The notes: generated by a model not told the origin, from the letters alone. A stretch of 64,000 bases of DNA from Cepaea nemoralis (GCA_014155875.1 JACEFZ010027925.1:1-64000), one strand, 5' to 3'. Shown: positions 31,645 to 41,944, numbered from the stretch's first letter. Program-made: numbers and translations.

Positions 31645-31997
31645 AAACTGTACAAGTGTGATGATTGTATTGCTTCTATCATTTTTTATCTAGCCATCTG
31701 AAGGACCATAAGATAACACATACAGGAGAGAAACCTTACAGGTGTGATGATTGTGCTGCTTTTTCTACTCGAGCTAGCAGTTTGAAATACCATTAGTGAA
31801 CACATACAAGAGAGAAACGTTACAAGTGTGATGATGTGGTATTTCATTCACTAACGCTGACAGTTTGAAGTACCACAAGAAAACTCAAAAAGGAGTGAAA
31901 CCTTACTAGTGTGATTATTGTGGTGCTGCTTTTGCTTATGCTAGCAATCTGACGAACCATACAGGAGAGAAACGTTACAAATGTGATGATTGGAGAT
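31645..31997 (+). pseudogene. Decayed zinc fingers downstream of the C2H2 exon
   Basis: About five further finger units follow the stop codon. They keep CATACAGGAGAGAAACCTTA and AAGTGTGATGATTG blocks but carry in-frame stops (CATTAG, TACTAG), a missing base in TGTGATGATGTGG and lost histidines. The protein was probably longer once, or the array grew by duplication and its end decayed. Confidence 0.85.
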
Positions 31998-33260
31998 GAC
32001 AGGTTCAGATCTTGGTGTGATTACTATAGCTTTTAATGTTGATGTTGTCTAGTGTGCTGTCTAATCTCTACTTCTGTCTTCTAAGCATATAATCAACATT
32101 GACTCCATGAAAATATCAGAGAATGGAGTGCAGAGTCAGGGTCAACAATGTGTTCCAGAGACCAGACACCAGAAGAAACAGAAATCCCTTTTGTGGATGT
32201 GGAAGGCAGCAGGAGACACCACATACATTTCCGCAGAAATAATATGTGGACTCTCAAGTTATTGCTCAAGTGGCTCGTACAATACTTGACAATTGAAGGA
32301 CAGACATATTTACACAATGGACAGAAAACGTTTGCGTCCTTAGTTGACACATGAAATGTTTTATTGCTCAACAGCATTCAGCGTGGCTCTCCCCGCTGCC
32401 AACATTTTCGTCGTTATAGCATTCTGCGGGTGAGCCACCCACACCCTGTATTGCATCATCCTTATCTGTTTTCCTAATCTTCAGGAAAGTATCTGCATTG
32501 TGTACGTTATCCTAATATCTCTCACAGCTTAACTATTGCGTCTACTCACAAACATAGCCTGTGACCAACAGTCTCTTGTCACTGAGTGCATCGGACCGCC
32601 ATTCTGGTCAGCGGGGTTGTCAAACAGCGTAGAGCGGCGAACTACTGTTTATTGATGCTCTTGGCTTCATAACCAAGCCAGGGCCTCATAGTTCTGCTGT
32701 GGACTAAGTTGATTCCATGAATGGAACATTCGTTGACTTATACAATTCATTATCTGCTGGTGTCATATGCATTTACTTTGCTCAGTTGATGTTTCTGCGC
32801 CCACGTCTTGACCTGGAATGTCGAAAACATGTCGGCCATCTTGTCAGCTGGTGCGCAGTCATGTGACCTGCCCTAACTCCGCCCACTGGCTGTGCGTCGC
32901 GTTGCTGGTATAATCTCGTTTTTCCGATCGTTTGTGTGAGCTGTTCTTATCTCGTTTCCTAGTTTCGTGCATATACTAGGTTGCTGCTATCCGTCTCATG
33001 GCATGGACAGTGATGAAGCTAGATTTATGGCAGGCATTTCTTGAATGAAACCAACTAGCACACTTCCTTTTGATCTGTGGGTGGTGTACCTCGTTCCTTG
33101 TCTTCTGAGATAAGGGCACACATTAGAAATTCCCATGACCACAATGGGATTGTTAAAAATAAATCACCAGCTGCAGATCATAAAGTGCTGGCCTTAAAGA
33201 CCATAGCCCTAGCAATATTTCTAAATGAGACAAATACACACAATATATGAATCCCATAAA
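31998..33260. other. Mostly unassigned; possible promoter in the middle
   Basis: Open frames are under 100 codons and show no recognisable domain. The segment 32100-32380 contains ACCAGACACCAGAAGAAAC-like sequence. The segment 32820-33000 has promoter-like motifs (see separate entry). No transcription unit can be drawn. Confidence 0.35.
32826..32990 (+). promoter_or_regulatory. Promoter-like segment: YY1-type, E-box and GC-rich sites
   Basis: GGCCATCTTG is the reverse complement of the YY1 core. TCATGTGACC is an E-box of the USF/MITF type, and CTCCGCCCACT resembles a GC box. They lie within about 60 bp in a locally GC-richer stretch. An ATG at 33003 opens only about a dozen codons, so any gene downstream would need splicing. 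The functional assignment is speculative. Confidence 0.25.
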
Positions 33261-33279
33261 TGAGCACTCTCTCTCTCTC

Positions 33280-33340
33280 TGTTTATGCTTCACCTCGACA
33301 CCACAAGGTACAAGAGAAACAAGATGAGATGAGAGACACA
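33280..33340 (+). pseudogene. LINE D 3' terminus
   Basis: TTCACCTCGACACCACAAGG and ACAAGATGAGATGAGAG match the 3' end of LINE D at 22978-23017, including the GATGA-type tail. A CT microsatellite lies directly upstream. Only the terminal 60 bp or so are present. Confidence 0.75.
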
Positions 33341-33767
33341 CAATAGAGTATACACAGTTTGTCTTCTGGCTATGGGCTCTGCCAGGCATTGGAATTTCCC
33401 ATAACACACCAGAAGAAACCAAAGATGGAGATAACAGGCGGTTGGTGCATCAGTGACCTTCTGGGTTGTGGAAGAGGATGTTGCTGTAAGTTCATTGAAA
33501 AGCTGCAAGGAAAGGAGTTAGTCCCCACTTATCATGAATTGGTAATGTGAACATGACTTAGATTACACTTAGTACAAATCGAGTTTGTAGCTTCAGCAGA
33601 CTGAAGTAGATAATTTAATATTATATAATCTATATGTATATATATATTTATATAATCTATATATGATAATTTGGCCGTGTCCAGTGTGTGCTGCGTGGTC
33701 TAGTGTTTACACACACACTTCACATGCCAGTGATCCAGGGTTTGTTTCCGGGTCAGGTCAAGGATAT

Positions 33768-33812
33768 GCACTACTGACGAGCTCAAACGAGAGCAAAACT
33801 CGAGTCTAGTGC
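33768..33812 (+). ncRNA. Hammerhead motif, array 2 monomer 1
   Basis: Stem I GCACTA/TAGTGC, CTGACGA, GCTC/GAGC and the ACTCGAGT palindrome are present, with cleavage triplet GTC. The second core reads AAAA in place of GAAA, so cleavage is expected to be lost. Confidence 0.7.
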
Positions 33813-34167
33813 TTCCGCATTGACTTGGACAAGAATACGATCAGCGTTGCCAGTAGTGGGTTGTGCTCAATATTTAAATCTAAAATCCTGAAACAATCAA
33901 ATAAATCAATGTGATTATTGCATGCTGGACTTTAGGCGGCCTGATGTGCCTTGCCAGTGAGAAGACTTGATTGTTCGGGTCCACATCGATTGACGGACGT
34001 CAGTTGCGGCGATCGGGCAAATCTTGAGCTACAACCTACAATGGGTGACGTAATATTCTGTTGTGATAATTTGGCTGTGTCCAGCGTGTGCCGCTTGGTC
34101 TAGTGTTTACACATCCGCTTCACATGCCAGTGATCCGGGGTTTGTTTCCGGGTCCAGTCAAGGATAT

Positions 34168-34212
34168 GCACTACTGACGAGCTCAAATGAGAGCGAAACT
34201 CGAGTCTAGTGC
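34168..34212 (+). ncRNA. Hammerhead ribozyme, array 2 monomer 2
   Basis: All elements are intact: GCACTA, CTGACGA, GCTC-AAATGA-GAGC, GAAA, the CTCGAG palindrome, canonical GTC cleavage triplet and TAGTGC. It is the best candidate for a working ribozyme in this array. Confidence 0.8.
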
Positions 34213-34542
34213 TTCCGCATTGACATGGATAGGCCTTAGGTTCATACCAGAATACGATCTGCGTTGCCAGTAGTGGGTTGTGCTCAATATTTAAATCTAA
34301 AATCCTGAAACAACCAAATAAATCAATGTGATTATTACATGCTGGACTTTAGGCGGCCTGATGTGCCTTGCCAGTGAGAAGACCTGATCGTTCGGGTCCA
34401 CATCGATTGACGGACGTCAGTTGCGGCGATCGGGCAAATCTTGAGCTACAACCTACAATGGGTGACATAATATTCTGTTGTGATAATTTGGCCGTGTCCA
34501 GCGTGTGCCGCTTGGTCTAGTGTTTACACACCCGCTTCACAT

Positions 34543-34585
34543 GCCACTGACGAGCTCAAATGAGAGCGAAACTCGAGTCTAGTGC
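34543..34585 (+). ncRNA. Hammerhead motif, array 2 monomer 3 (damaged)
   Basis: CTGACGA, stem II, GAAA, CTCGAG and GTC are present. A deletion replaced the 5' strand of stem I with TGCCA, which no longer pairs with TAGTGC. It is likely inactive. Confidence 0.7.
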
Positions 34586-34666
34586 TTCCGCATTGACGTG
34601 GATAGGCCTTAGGTTCATACCAGAATACGATCAGCGTTGCTAGTAGTGGGTTGCGCTCAATATTTA

Positions 34667-35245
34667 GAAGAAGAATAGTTTAAAATGGTTTAATTGAACA
34701 GGATGTCCTTATGGGGATTTGTTTTTCTTCATTAAATTTCCTTGCCGGTATGTTATGTCTGAATAGGCCTTGCATTTTTACTTGAAGGTCACTGGAAATT
34801 GTATTGTTGAATTCTTTCTGGTGTTGAGAGCTATCCAAATATTAATATGTATGACGTGCGCTTGTTGTTTGGATCAAATTCGGTCAAATAAAATTTAAAT
34901 TCTGTTTAGTGAAACAAAAATTGTGTGATTCTTTTTAATTCATAAATGCTGAACTATGGAAGGCCCAAATTTTACTCCACTATAGGATCAAAACTGTTTA
35001 AGATCAATCTGGAATAGGACGGTCTGTCTGCTGAGGATATTTCAACCTCAAAATGAACCGTCCGCCAATTTGTTGAGAGATTGCGGTCCTATTGCAGGTG
35101 ACCTTATTTCTGTCTATGACACAAGATTTTGTGAGCCTGATACGGATGGTCTAATTGATGCCGCTACACAACTACTGAGGTATGTCCTGTTACAGTAGCA
35201 CAGATTTTATATACAAGGGGGCTTCAAATGAAAAAATAAAAAAAA
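34667..35245. other. AT-rich region without a recognised gene
   Basis: No open frame with a domain was found. An inverted pair, AGGACGGT near 35017 and ACCGTCC near 35059, could form a hairpin of about 50 nt. Otherwise nothing was recognised. Confidence 0.4.
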
Positions 35246-35424
35246 GTGATAGCAATGACAATAACCATGCCATTGTCTTGTAACCTGTCAATATTGTTGT
35301 TAAGTGTGATAGCAGTTACAATAACCATGCCATTGTCTTGTAACCTGTCAATATTGTTGTTAAGTGTGATAGCAATGACAATAACCATGCCATTGTCTTG
35401 TAACCTGTCAATATTGTTGTTAAG
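35246..35424. repeat. 60-bp tandem repeat, three copies
   Basis: Three near-identical units begin GTGATAGCA at 35246, 35306 and 35366. They contain ACAATAACCATGCCATTGTC, in which ACAAT and ATTGT can pair. The 60-bp period keeps frames open on both strands, which explains the spurious frames here. Confidence 0.9.
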
Positions 35425-35511
35425 GATGTCAAGAGTGTTAAGCATGTGACAACACAGTGACATCATAAGGACAGTTTAAAAATGACCTCCCCACTTTTGA
35501 CATGCACTATC

Positions 35512-35945
35512 TGCCAAGGAGCGGGAGACAGCGGCAGGGTTAATAAAATATATTTATTTATAAATACCTTCCAGTCCTCCTTGTTCTTTAGGTGAACAGT
35601 GAAAAGCCAAAATCGGCCACTGAAACTCAAACCTTTTATAAGACGACGCTGGATAGTTTCTTCTCACAAATCCACTTTAATACGACGATTCTGGCAACGC
35701 AGTCGCTCCACAGAAATGTTACAACTATACTTCACAACACATTATTCTAAATAAAGCGGCATAGTGTTAGCCGTGCTGTAGTGACAAGAAGCCACGTCTG
35801 ACCTGGACGCCAGCTCAAGTCTAACTGCCTTTTTCGTGACGTTTTCGTGCTTGCATCAAAACGTCTTGCACACTTATCATTCTTTTGAAACTAATGCCGT
35901 GCAAAGTGTGTCTTACAATCCATATCCTGATCCAGGTATATGGCA
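35512..35945. repeat. 434-bp interspersed repeat, solo-LTR-like, copy 1
   Basis: The unit is bounded by TGCCA and TGGCA. A near-identical copy lies in the same orientation at 55223-55657. It contains AATAAAATATATTTATTT close to one end. TG...CA ends with short inverted repeats suggest a solo LTR, but no convincing target-site duplication was found (CTATC left, CTCAC right). Confidence 0.65.
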
Positions 35946-36469
35946 CTCACCCCCTCTACCCTTCAAAATGTTGCAAACATTTTGTTAGTATATTCTGTTT
36001 GTTCTACGGAACGAAAAGTGGTGTCATCTGTCTGTCCCACTTAACAAACTTAACTTAATTTAACTCATTACTATCTAATAACTTATTCACATAATAATTA
36101 TTATTAACAATCTAATAATACCATAGTCAACTAACAATATAATTCATAACAACACAATAGTTCTCTCTGTGTAAACACCGATCAAAAGACGAATCGTATT
36201 CTTTTTTCTCCTTTAAGGATAAATCTAATGCTTTTCATTTCTTTCTCCAGCAGGATAAATCTTTTCCTTTACTCAACTGTTGTAATATGGTTCCATTGCC
36301 CAATGCTCACACATGTATGCAGAGAAGCTAACTCATAATGCTGATTTTATATAATTATATGACTCGGTATCCATAAAATCATCCTTAACTCTCTAACGGT
36401 CATATCTCGGTATCATATAGACTGCCTTCGCGTATCAGCCTAAAGAGAGTTTCCCCAAACCTCTTAGTC

Positions 36470-36511
36470 GGCACTCTTCCGAATTGCGGTCCCAAATAGT
36501 TCCGTAGTGAA
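36470..36511 (-). repeat. Dispersed 44-bp motif, copy 2 (inverted)
   Basis: GGCACTCTTCCGAATTGCGG and TCCCAAATAGTTCCGTAGTG are the reverse complement of the motif at 52266-52310 and at 1001-1044. Confidence 0.65.
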
Positions 36512-36642
36512 TACGTGATTTGGTATATCTTACAGAGCCTCAATGGGTCAAAGGCAATGGGTCAAAGGCAAGTCTATGTGAGTCATCGGGACTAACTACA
36601 TGACATATTTTTGTTAAACTTTTGTCGTGTTCTCAGTGGCAT

Positions 36643-36711
36643 AGCGGTAAGTATCTCCGCCTGTAACGCAGGAGACCGTGGTTCGATTCCCCACCGGCGA
36701 AATGTGGTAAT
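36643..36711 (+). tRNA. tRNA-like element (Asp-type body, anticodon GTA)
   Basis: A-box TGGCATAGCGG, anticodon loop CTGTAAC and B-box GGTTCGATTCC are present, and a T run follows at about 36713. The body resembles tRNA-Asp, but the anticodon reads GTA (Tyr). One anticodon-stem pair and two acceptor pairs mismatch. It is probably a tRNA-derived SINE head or pseudogene. Confidence 0.5.
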
Positions 36712-36914
36712 TCTTTTTTTTTCAATTTTCATAAATTAATTAAGCGAAAGCGACAAGATAACTATGTACAAAGACAGTTATCCGGCATATTGACAAAATT
36801 AGCTAACTTTTGATTGCCATTTTTGTAATCAATTTTATTTTGTATTGTTAGAAGATTTTACTCAATGAAGAGATTCTTTGTATCGTTTTGTTTACGTTAC
36901 TTTATTTTTTTTTG

Positions 36915-37160
36915 TCTCTGTGGCGAAGTGATCAAGCCGTTTGACTCGTGCTTCGAAGGTTGTGGGTTCGATTCCGGGCCGCGCCCTTCGGTTTACGAGT
37001 TAAATGATTGAGAGACTCCTGTGGGTCGTCGCTAAAAAAAGCTACGGCGTTCGTGCTTTGTGCGACGCTTTCCGCGCTGCGGGAAGAGACCGAGCCATAT
37101 GGGATAAACCCGGTGCAATGAAGTCGACCTTGTCGACATTTAAGCGACTTTTTTTTAAAG
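36915..37160 (+). repeat. tRNA-derived SINE-like element
   Basis: An A-box-like TGGCGAAGTGATCAAGC and a perfect B-box, GGTTCGATTCC, near 36966 are followed by a non-tRNA body of about 180 bp (GAGAGACTCCTGTGGGTCGT, GGGAAGAGACCGAGCC) and a T-rich stretch. This head-plus-body layout is that of a Pol III SINE. Only one copy is visible here, so the family is inferred. Confidence 0.55.
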
Positions 37161-37409
37161 CCTTTTAAACGCTTATTTTGCTGATGATATTCGCTCGACA
37201 CCACCGCACCAGTCCATCCAACATCATTTCTGTTAGCCTCGATCGTTGGGCGGCGCTTACCAAACCCGACACCCCACATTGTGCCAACGGCTTCGGGCGG
37301 AAGAGCGCAATTGGGAGGGTACAAGCCTTACCCTGGTGCGAGGAAATGCAAGCTAAAGACAAAATGTCATGGCAGGGCAGACCAGGCCCTAAGCCTTGGT
37401 TGGCAGCTG

Positions 37410-37700
37410 GTCTAGGATCGTAGCTCCGACAGGCGGACAGTTAGAGCATTGCTTTGCTGATCCGGCAGCTTCTGCAGCTTGTCTTGTTCCAGATGTAGGG
37501 GTGTTACCTTTCCTCTGGAGTGAACTAGGCAGGCCGAGAGATGGATCATGCTGCATGGGCAACACATGATCTCTATATTTTAGCCCAGGCGTTGTGCTAT
37601 GGAACGTGTTCACATGCACCCACTGTGAACGGACATTTGCAGCGCAAATTGGCCTTATCAGTCACATGCGATACAGCCTTAGGTAAAAGTTATTATGCCT
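37410..37700 (+). pseudogene. LINE C-terminal fragment with a zinc-finger motif
   Basis: One plus-strand frame ends FTCTHCERTFAAQIGLISHM, like the C-X2-C...IGL-X-SH-X-R finger that ends many LINE ORF2 proteins. The upstream frame contains a stop near 37568, and the final histidine is missing. The 3' side runs into a CTGT microsatellite at 37787. Confidence 0.5.
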
Positions 37701-37786
37701 TTTTAAAGCACAAACTATCGTCTGTCAAGACGGCAAGGTGCCAATGAGATTATATATGAGCTGACCCGGCCCAGACCCTGGCGGAG

Positions 37787-37896
37787 ATATGTCTGTCTGT
37801 CTGTCTGTCTGACCCGGCCCGGCTTCTCCCAGGCCCTGGTGGGGAGCATCTCATTTAATTCATATAAGTAATCATATAAGTTCCCGTTCCCGACTA

Positions 37897-37975
<79 letters not shown>

Positions 37976-37997
37976 GCCTGCCTGCCTGTCTGTCTAA
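37787..37997. repeat. CTGT microsatellite
   Basis: A short CTGT run at 37787-37811 and a long one at 37895-37997 are separated by a GACCCGGCCC-containing block that is itself duplicated (37762 and 37811). Confidence 0.9.
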
Positions 37998-38111
37998 TCA
38001 TTTATTGGTTGCAGTTAGAACAACCTTAGGTAAACGAAGACCAACTTACAAAAGTATTAGAAAGAGCACTTGAAAGATCTTTACATCTTCCCCCAACAAT
38101 TAACTTGGGTA

Positions 38112-38317
38112 AATGGAGCGGCGGCAGCAGCAGCAGTAGAAGAAGAAAAAGGAGGAGTAGAGGAAGGAGGCGGAAGAGGGAGGTGGAGGAGGGAGGAGGA
38201 GGGAAGAAGAGGGAGGCGGAGGGAGGAGGAGGAGACAGGAGTAGGAGGGAGGAGGAGGGATTAGGAGGAGGAGGGGGAGGGGGAGGGAGGAGGGAGGACG
38301 ATGAGGGAGGAGGAACG
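38112..38317. repeat. GGA/GGAGG purine-rich tract
   Basis: About 200 bp of nearly pure purine on the plus strand. Such tracts can form triplex or quadruplex DNA. Both strands give long artefactual frames of Gly/Arg/Glu or Pro/Ser/Leu. Confidence 0.85.
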
Positions 38318-38460
38318 AACGAACGAACGAACAAACTTTATTTTAAAAGGGTAACAAATTGGGCACGCAGGCCCGTCTTACATTCGGCCCTTTCAATCAC
38401 TCATCTTTCATTCATCAAATGTGCATGTTACATTAACATAGGGGAAAAAACATTGTCAAA
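38318..38460 (-). repeat. TTCG-tailed repeat module, inverted copy
   Basis: GAACGAACGAACGAAC, CAAACTTTATTTT and the GGGCACGCAGGCCCG core are the reverse complement of 330-450. The CA-rich tract to its right corresponds to the GT-rich lead-in of the copy at 1-450. Confidence 0.8.
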
Positions 38461-38559
38461 TGGAGTTTGTAAGCATAAACAATGCATATTACGCATAATA
38501 CATTCACATGAGAAAAAAAAAACATTATCAAATGAAAGTTGTAACCATAAACAGTGCAT

Positions 38560-39990
38560 ATTGCCATGTTGTGAGACACATCCCCCATCCACCCTCATAT
38601 CCCGCAGCCACCAACACATCCCCGACCCACCAAACCTCCCCCACCTACCCACACATACCTCCACACACTCACACAGAACCAGGCGAACATACATGCCGCA
38701 ACACATCCACTGATCCCCCACCCACACACATTTCCCCAAGAAGAAGAAGAAGAAGAAGAAGAAGAAGAAAGAAGAAGAAGAAGAAGAAGAAGATAGAAGA
38801 AGAAGAAGAAGAAGAAGAAGAAGAAGAAGAAGAAGAAGAAGAAGAAGAAGAAGAAGAAGAAGAAGAAGAAGAAGAAGAAGAAACCACACACCATACCCAC
38901 ACATCCTGCACCTATCCACACACATATCCCGCACTCTCACAATTTTCCCCACCCACCCACCCACACACACATCAGCCAACCTACACCCACCCACCGAATA
39001 TTTGCCATCTCTCAACTACACATCCCCACCTATACACACATCCCCACCCATAAACACATCTCCCCACCTGCCCACACATATCCCCCACCCATAACCCAAA
39101 ATCACACACCTCCCACTCACACACACCCCGCCACCCACATATACCCCACAAACACACATCCGCCGCTCACACACATCTTCTCACAATTACACACCTCCCC
39201 CACCCATACACTCATCTCTCACACACATCCACCCACTCACGTGCACATCCATCAACCACTCACACACACACATCACCCACGTGCCCATCAACACATGCAT
39301 CTCTCGTCTACCCTCCCACCCATACATACCCCAACCACCCAGCCAAACACACATCCCACATCCTCGCATGCATCCTTCAATCACTTGCACATCCCACATA
39401 TCCCCCACATCTCCCCTCCCACACAAAACTCCACCCATAAACACATTCCCCCCCCCACACACACATCCCCCACATACATTCCCCATACACATCTACCGCC
39501 CACACATCTCACCACCCACTCACACATCCTCCACCTACAAACATCCTCACCTCCCACACATACATCCTGCACCTACTCACATTTACCCCATCCACACTCA
39601 CACACTCCCACCCACACAGACATATCCCATTCACAGACACCCCTCACACCGATTACACACCCATCCCTCAACCCACACAATCTCCTACACACCCATTCAC
39701 CCACCCAAACACACACTCCCTACCCACACCCCTCCCAACCCACCAACACACACATACTTCCAACTATCCTCTCAAATATCCCTCCCCCCCCCCCCCCCCA
39801 CACACACACACATATCCCTCACATACACATACATCCAACACCGACTACAAATCCCTTCACACATCCACACATCACCCATTAACCCATACACATCCCCCAC
39901 ATACAACCCCTCCACACATACATTCCCCACATCCCCACACACACACCCATATCCCTCACATACACACTCATACACACATCCTCACATCTA
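38560..39990 (-). repeat. CA-rich degenerate minisatellite, 1.4 kb
   Basis: The plus strand is almost G-free, built from CACACAT, CCCACC and CATCC motifs. On the minus strand it is GT/GGGT-rich like 1-268. Frames of up to 236 codons on both strands are composition artefacts: they have no hydrophobic pattern and shift freely. A GAA block (38738-38882) interrupts it. Confidence 0.85.
38738..38882. repeat. GAA trinucleotide microsatellite
   Basis: About 145 bp of AAG/GAA repeats with two small interruptions (near 38769 and 38793). The GAA unit equals the tail of LINE A, but no LINE A sequence adjoins it. Confidence 0.9.
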
Positions 39991-40158
39991 GACACATACA
40001 TGATGCCTCACATGATCACTGAAACTAATAAGAACAAACTCCCACACTTTACACACAATTGAGACAATGACGATTGTCGTGAGAATTCTCGCAATTGCAA
40101 GAAGTGGAGAAATAATTTTACATATACATTATGTAGCGTAAACTTTAGTGATGCAATT

Positions 40159-40164
<6 letters not shown>

Positions 40165-40225
<61 letters not shown>

Positions 40226-40257
40226 CTCTCTGCTCTCTCTCTCCTCTCTCTCTCTCC
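40165..40257. repeat. CT dinucleotide microsatellite
   Basis: About 60 bp of uninterrupted CT, then imperfect CTCTGCTCTC units. A CA-rich segment continues to about 40420. Confidence 0.9.
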
Positions 40258-40394
40258 ACACATGTACATACACACATTCACATACAAAATACACACATAT
40301 ACCCACGCACATACACACACCTACACACATCCATATACTTACGCACACGTACTCACATAACACCCGAAGATACACTCCCTCGCATACACTGCAT

Positions 40395-40600
40395 GCATGC
40401 ACACTTACACACACAATGTGGTGGATGGGTGGAGGCATGTATGTGTATCTGGGTTGTGTGTGTGGTTGGGTGGGGGAGTTGGGGTGAATGGGGGATGTGT
40501 GGGTGGGTGGTGGATGTGTCTCATAACATGGTAATATGTATTGTTTATGTTTACAAAATTCATTTGACAATGTTTTCTAGTTATATTTGGTCTCTGACTC
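40395..40600 (+). repeat. GT-rich lead plus TTTGACAATG module, third copy
   Basis: GATGGGTGGAGGCATGTATG and GTTGGGTGGGGG are followed by TATTGTTTATGTTTAC and CATTTGACAATGTTTTC, as at 1-320. The TTCG tail is absent. Together with 38318-39990 it makes a head-to-head inverted pair. Confidence 0.7.
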
Positions 40601-40633
40601 AGATCCCTGGGTTCAACTCCATACTTGTAGGTT

Positions 40634-40860
40634 AGCATGGCCGAATGGATAAGAACACCTGTTCTTAAACATCCGGTGTGCTAATGCCGAGGTAAGGGGC
40701 TCAACCCCTACACCGGGCAGTTTGACCAAAATGCTGACCTATCGTCCTTGCTTGTGATTGAATGTAAATTACAAGTACCCCTGAAGTTGGAGTGCATTCA
40801 CTTGATGGCAAGGGACACTGTTAATAGGGGAAGCTAATTCACATGCAAAGTTCATTCCAG
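40634..40860 (+). repeat. tRNA-Leu-like SINE element
   Basis: GCATGGCCGAATGGATAAG is a class II tRNA-type 5' region, followed by a CTTAAAC loop (anticodon TAA, Leu-like), a long variable region and a weakened B-box, GGGCTCAACCC. About 140 bp of non-tRNA sequence follows. The general layout suggests a SINE. Confidence 0.5.
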
Positions 40861-40861
40861 C

Positions 40862-40990
40862 ATTACTTGAAATAGTGTGTATGGACTACGCTTGAGTTCA
40901 AAGCGAGCGAGCGCAAATAAAAAACATGCTTCAGAGAATTTTCAATCAAACCCACAGCAGCCTGATGACAATGCTGATGGAATCTGAGGG
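40862..40990 (+). repeat. Single-copy relative of the 50735-51560 minisatellites
   Basis: AAATAGTGTGTATGGACTAC, CTTGAGTTCAAAGCGAGCG and CCACAGCAGCCTGATGACAA match one unit of the 63-bp array and one unit of the 39-bp array found next to each other near 51000. Here they occur essentially once each, in the same order. This may be the ancestral arrangement. Confidence 0.65.
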
Positions 40991-41099
40991 CAACAAACAG
41001 TTCACAGAGGCACTACCAACAACAAACCCAACCTTGATGTCACCTAACTAGAATGCTCACTTCTCAACTGACAGGCATGTCACACACACACACTCCTCT

Positions 41100-41133
41100 C
41101 CCCCCCCCCCCCCCCAAAAAAAAAAAAAAAAAA
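41100..41133. repeat. Abutting C16 and A18 homopolymers
   Basis: Sixteen C then eighteen A without interruption. This may be a mutational hot spot or a sequencing weak point. Confidence 0.85.
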
Positions 41134-41519
41134 CTACAAATGACATAGATATCTCAACAAGGAACAATCTACTGTGTTAAATGCCTCACAATATCGTACA
41201 CAAGAAAATTGGATCCTTTATTTTGGGGGAAAACAAGTTTGTTTTGTTGAGAGAGCACAAACACATATTGTCTTCATATGACAAAGGTCAAGCATGGCTA
41301 GCGATTGATATACAGAAAACATGCTTACATTTAGCTTTTTAAAATCGGGAATATGCCATATGAGCATGAGTAATACATGGGTGGCATCCATTTTTGTGAA
41401 ACAGAGGTGAAAACAGGAGCAAGAACAACTTACTTCTAGTATGGTGATGTGAGGAGAAAAGGACAATAATATACAGACATGTAGCATCAACACAGAAGTT
41501 ATAATCCAGCAAAACCAAA

Positions 41520-41690
41520 CAGCAAAAACACTATTCCAACAAACAAAATTCCTAAGTGTTGCAAAAACTTCCAGTGCACTAAATTCCAATCAACCAAAAA
41601 CTAATCCACCAAAAACTTCTAGTATACTAAAAACTACTTTCACCAAAAACTTCTAGTGCACTAAAAACCCAGGAAAATCTCACATCTAAA
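41520..41690. repeat. Degenerate ~33-bp tandem repeat
   Basis: CACCAAAAACTTCTAGTGCA with variants recurs four times with AATCAACCAAAAAC spacers. It is AT-rich and has no coding potential. Confidence 0.65.
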
Positions 41691-41944
41691 CCTAGAATTC
41701 TGGCTTATCCTGTAGATAAAATAAAAACCAATGAAAATACTATTAGGGAAAGACAAGTCAAACATCTCAACATGATGACCCAACAATACAACACCAACAC
41801 CCAGTCTTTCTACGTAAGACAGACAACACTTTTGTACTTGTGACGAATAGACACAAGATGCAACATCCTGACACTTATTCATTAGATTCACTTACATCAC
41901 ACATCACAAGCAAACACAACATCTCAACACTGATTTGTCTAACA

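Larger units (their letters stand above)
33667..34666 (+). mobile_element. Second hammerhead tandem array (retrozyme-like)
   Basis: About two and a half direct monomers (spacing 400 bp) are related to the 4421-6301 family but distinctly diverged. They contain GATAATTTGGC, CACATGCCAGTGATCC, the hammerhead, GCGTTGCCAGTAGTGGG and CAATATTTAAATCTAAAATC. The ribozyme strand is plus. A deletion of about 45 bp in the last monomer removes the 5' side of stem I. No protein is encoded. No clear target-site duplication was found: the left edge lies in a TA-rich stretch and the right edge is followed by GAAGAAGAA. Confidence 0.75.

Noticed and set aside
33667..34666. CRISPR-like array (regular direct repeats)
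   Set aside because: Monomers are about 400 bp and repeat over their full length, with no short repeat/spacer pattern, and the genome is eukaryotic.
38428..39991. Long open frames on both strands (up to 236 codons)
   Set aside because: They are produced by CA/GT-rich and GAA simple repeats, have no domain or hydrophobic core, and overlap in all frames.
40148..40570. Frames over the CT microsatellite
   Set aside because: Pure low-complexity Ser/Leu or Glu/Arg translation of a dinucleotide repeat.
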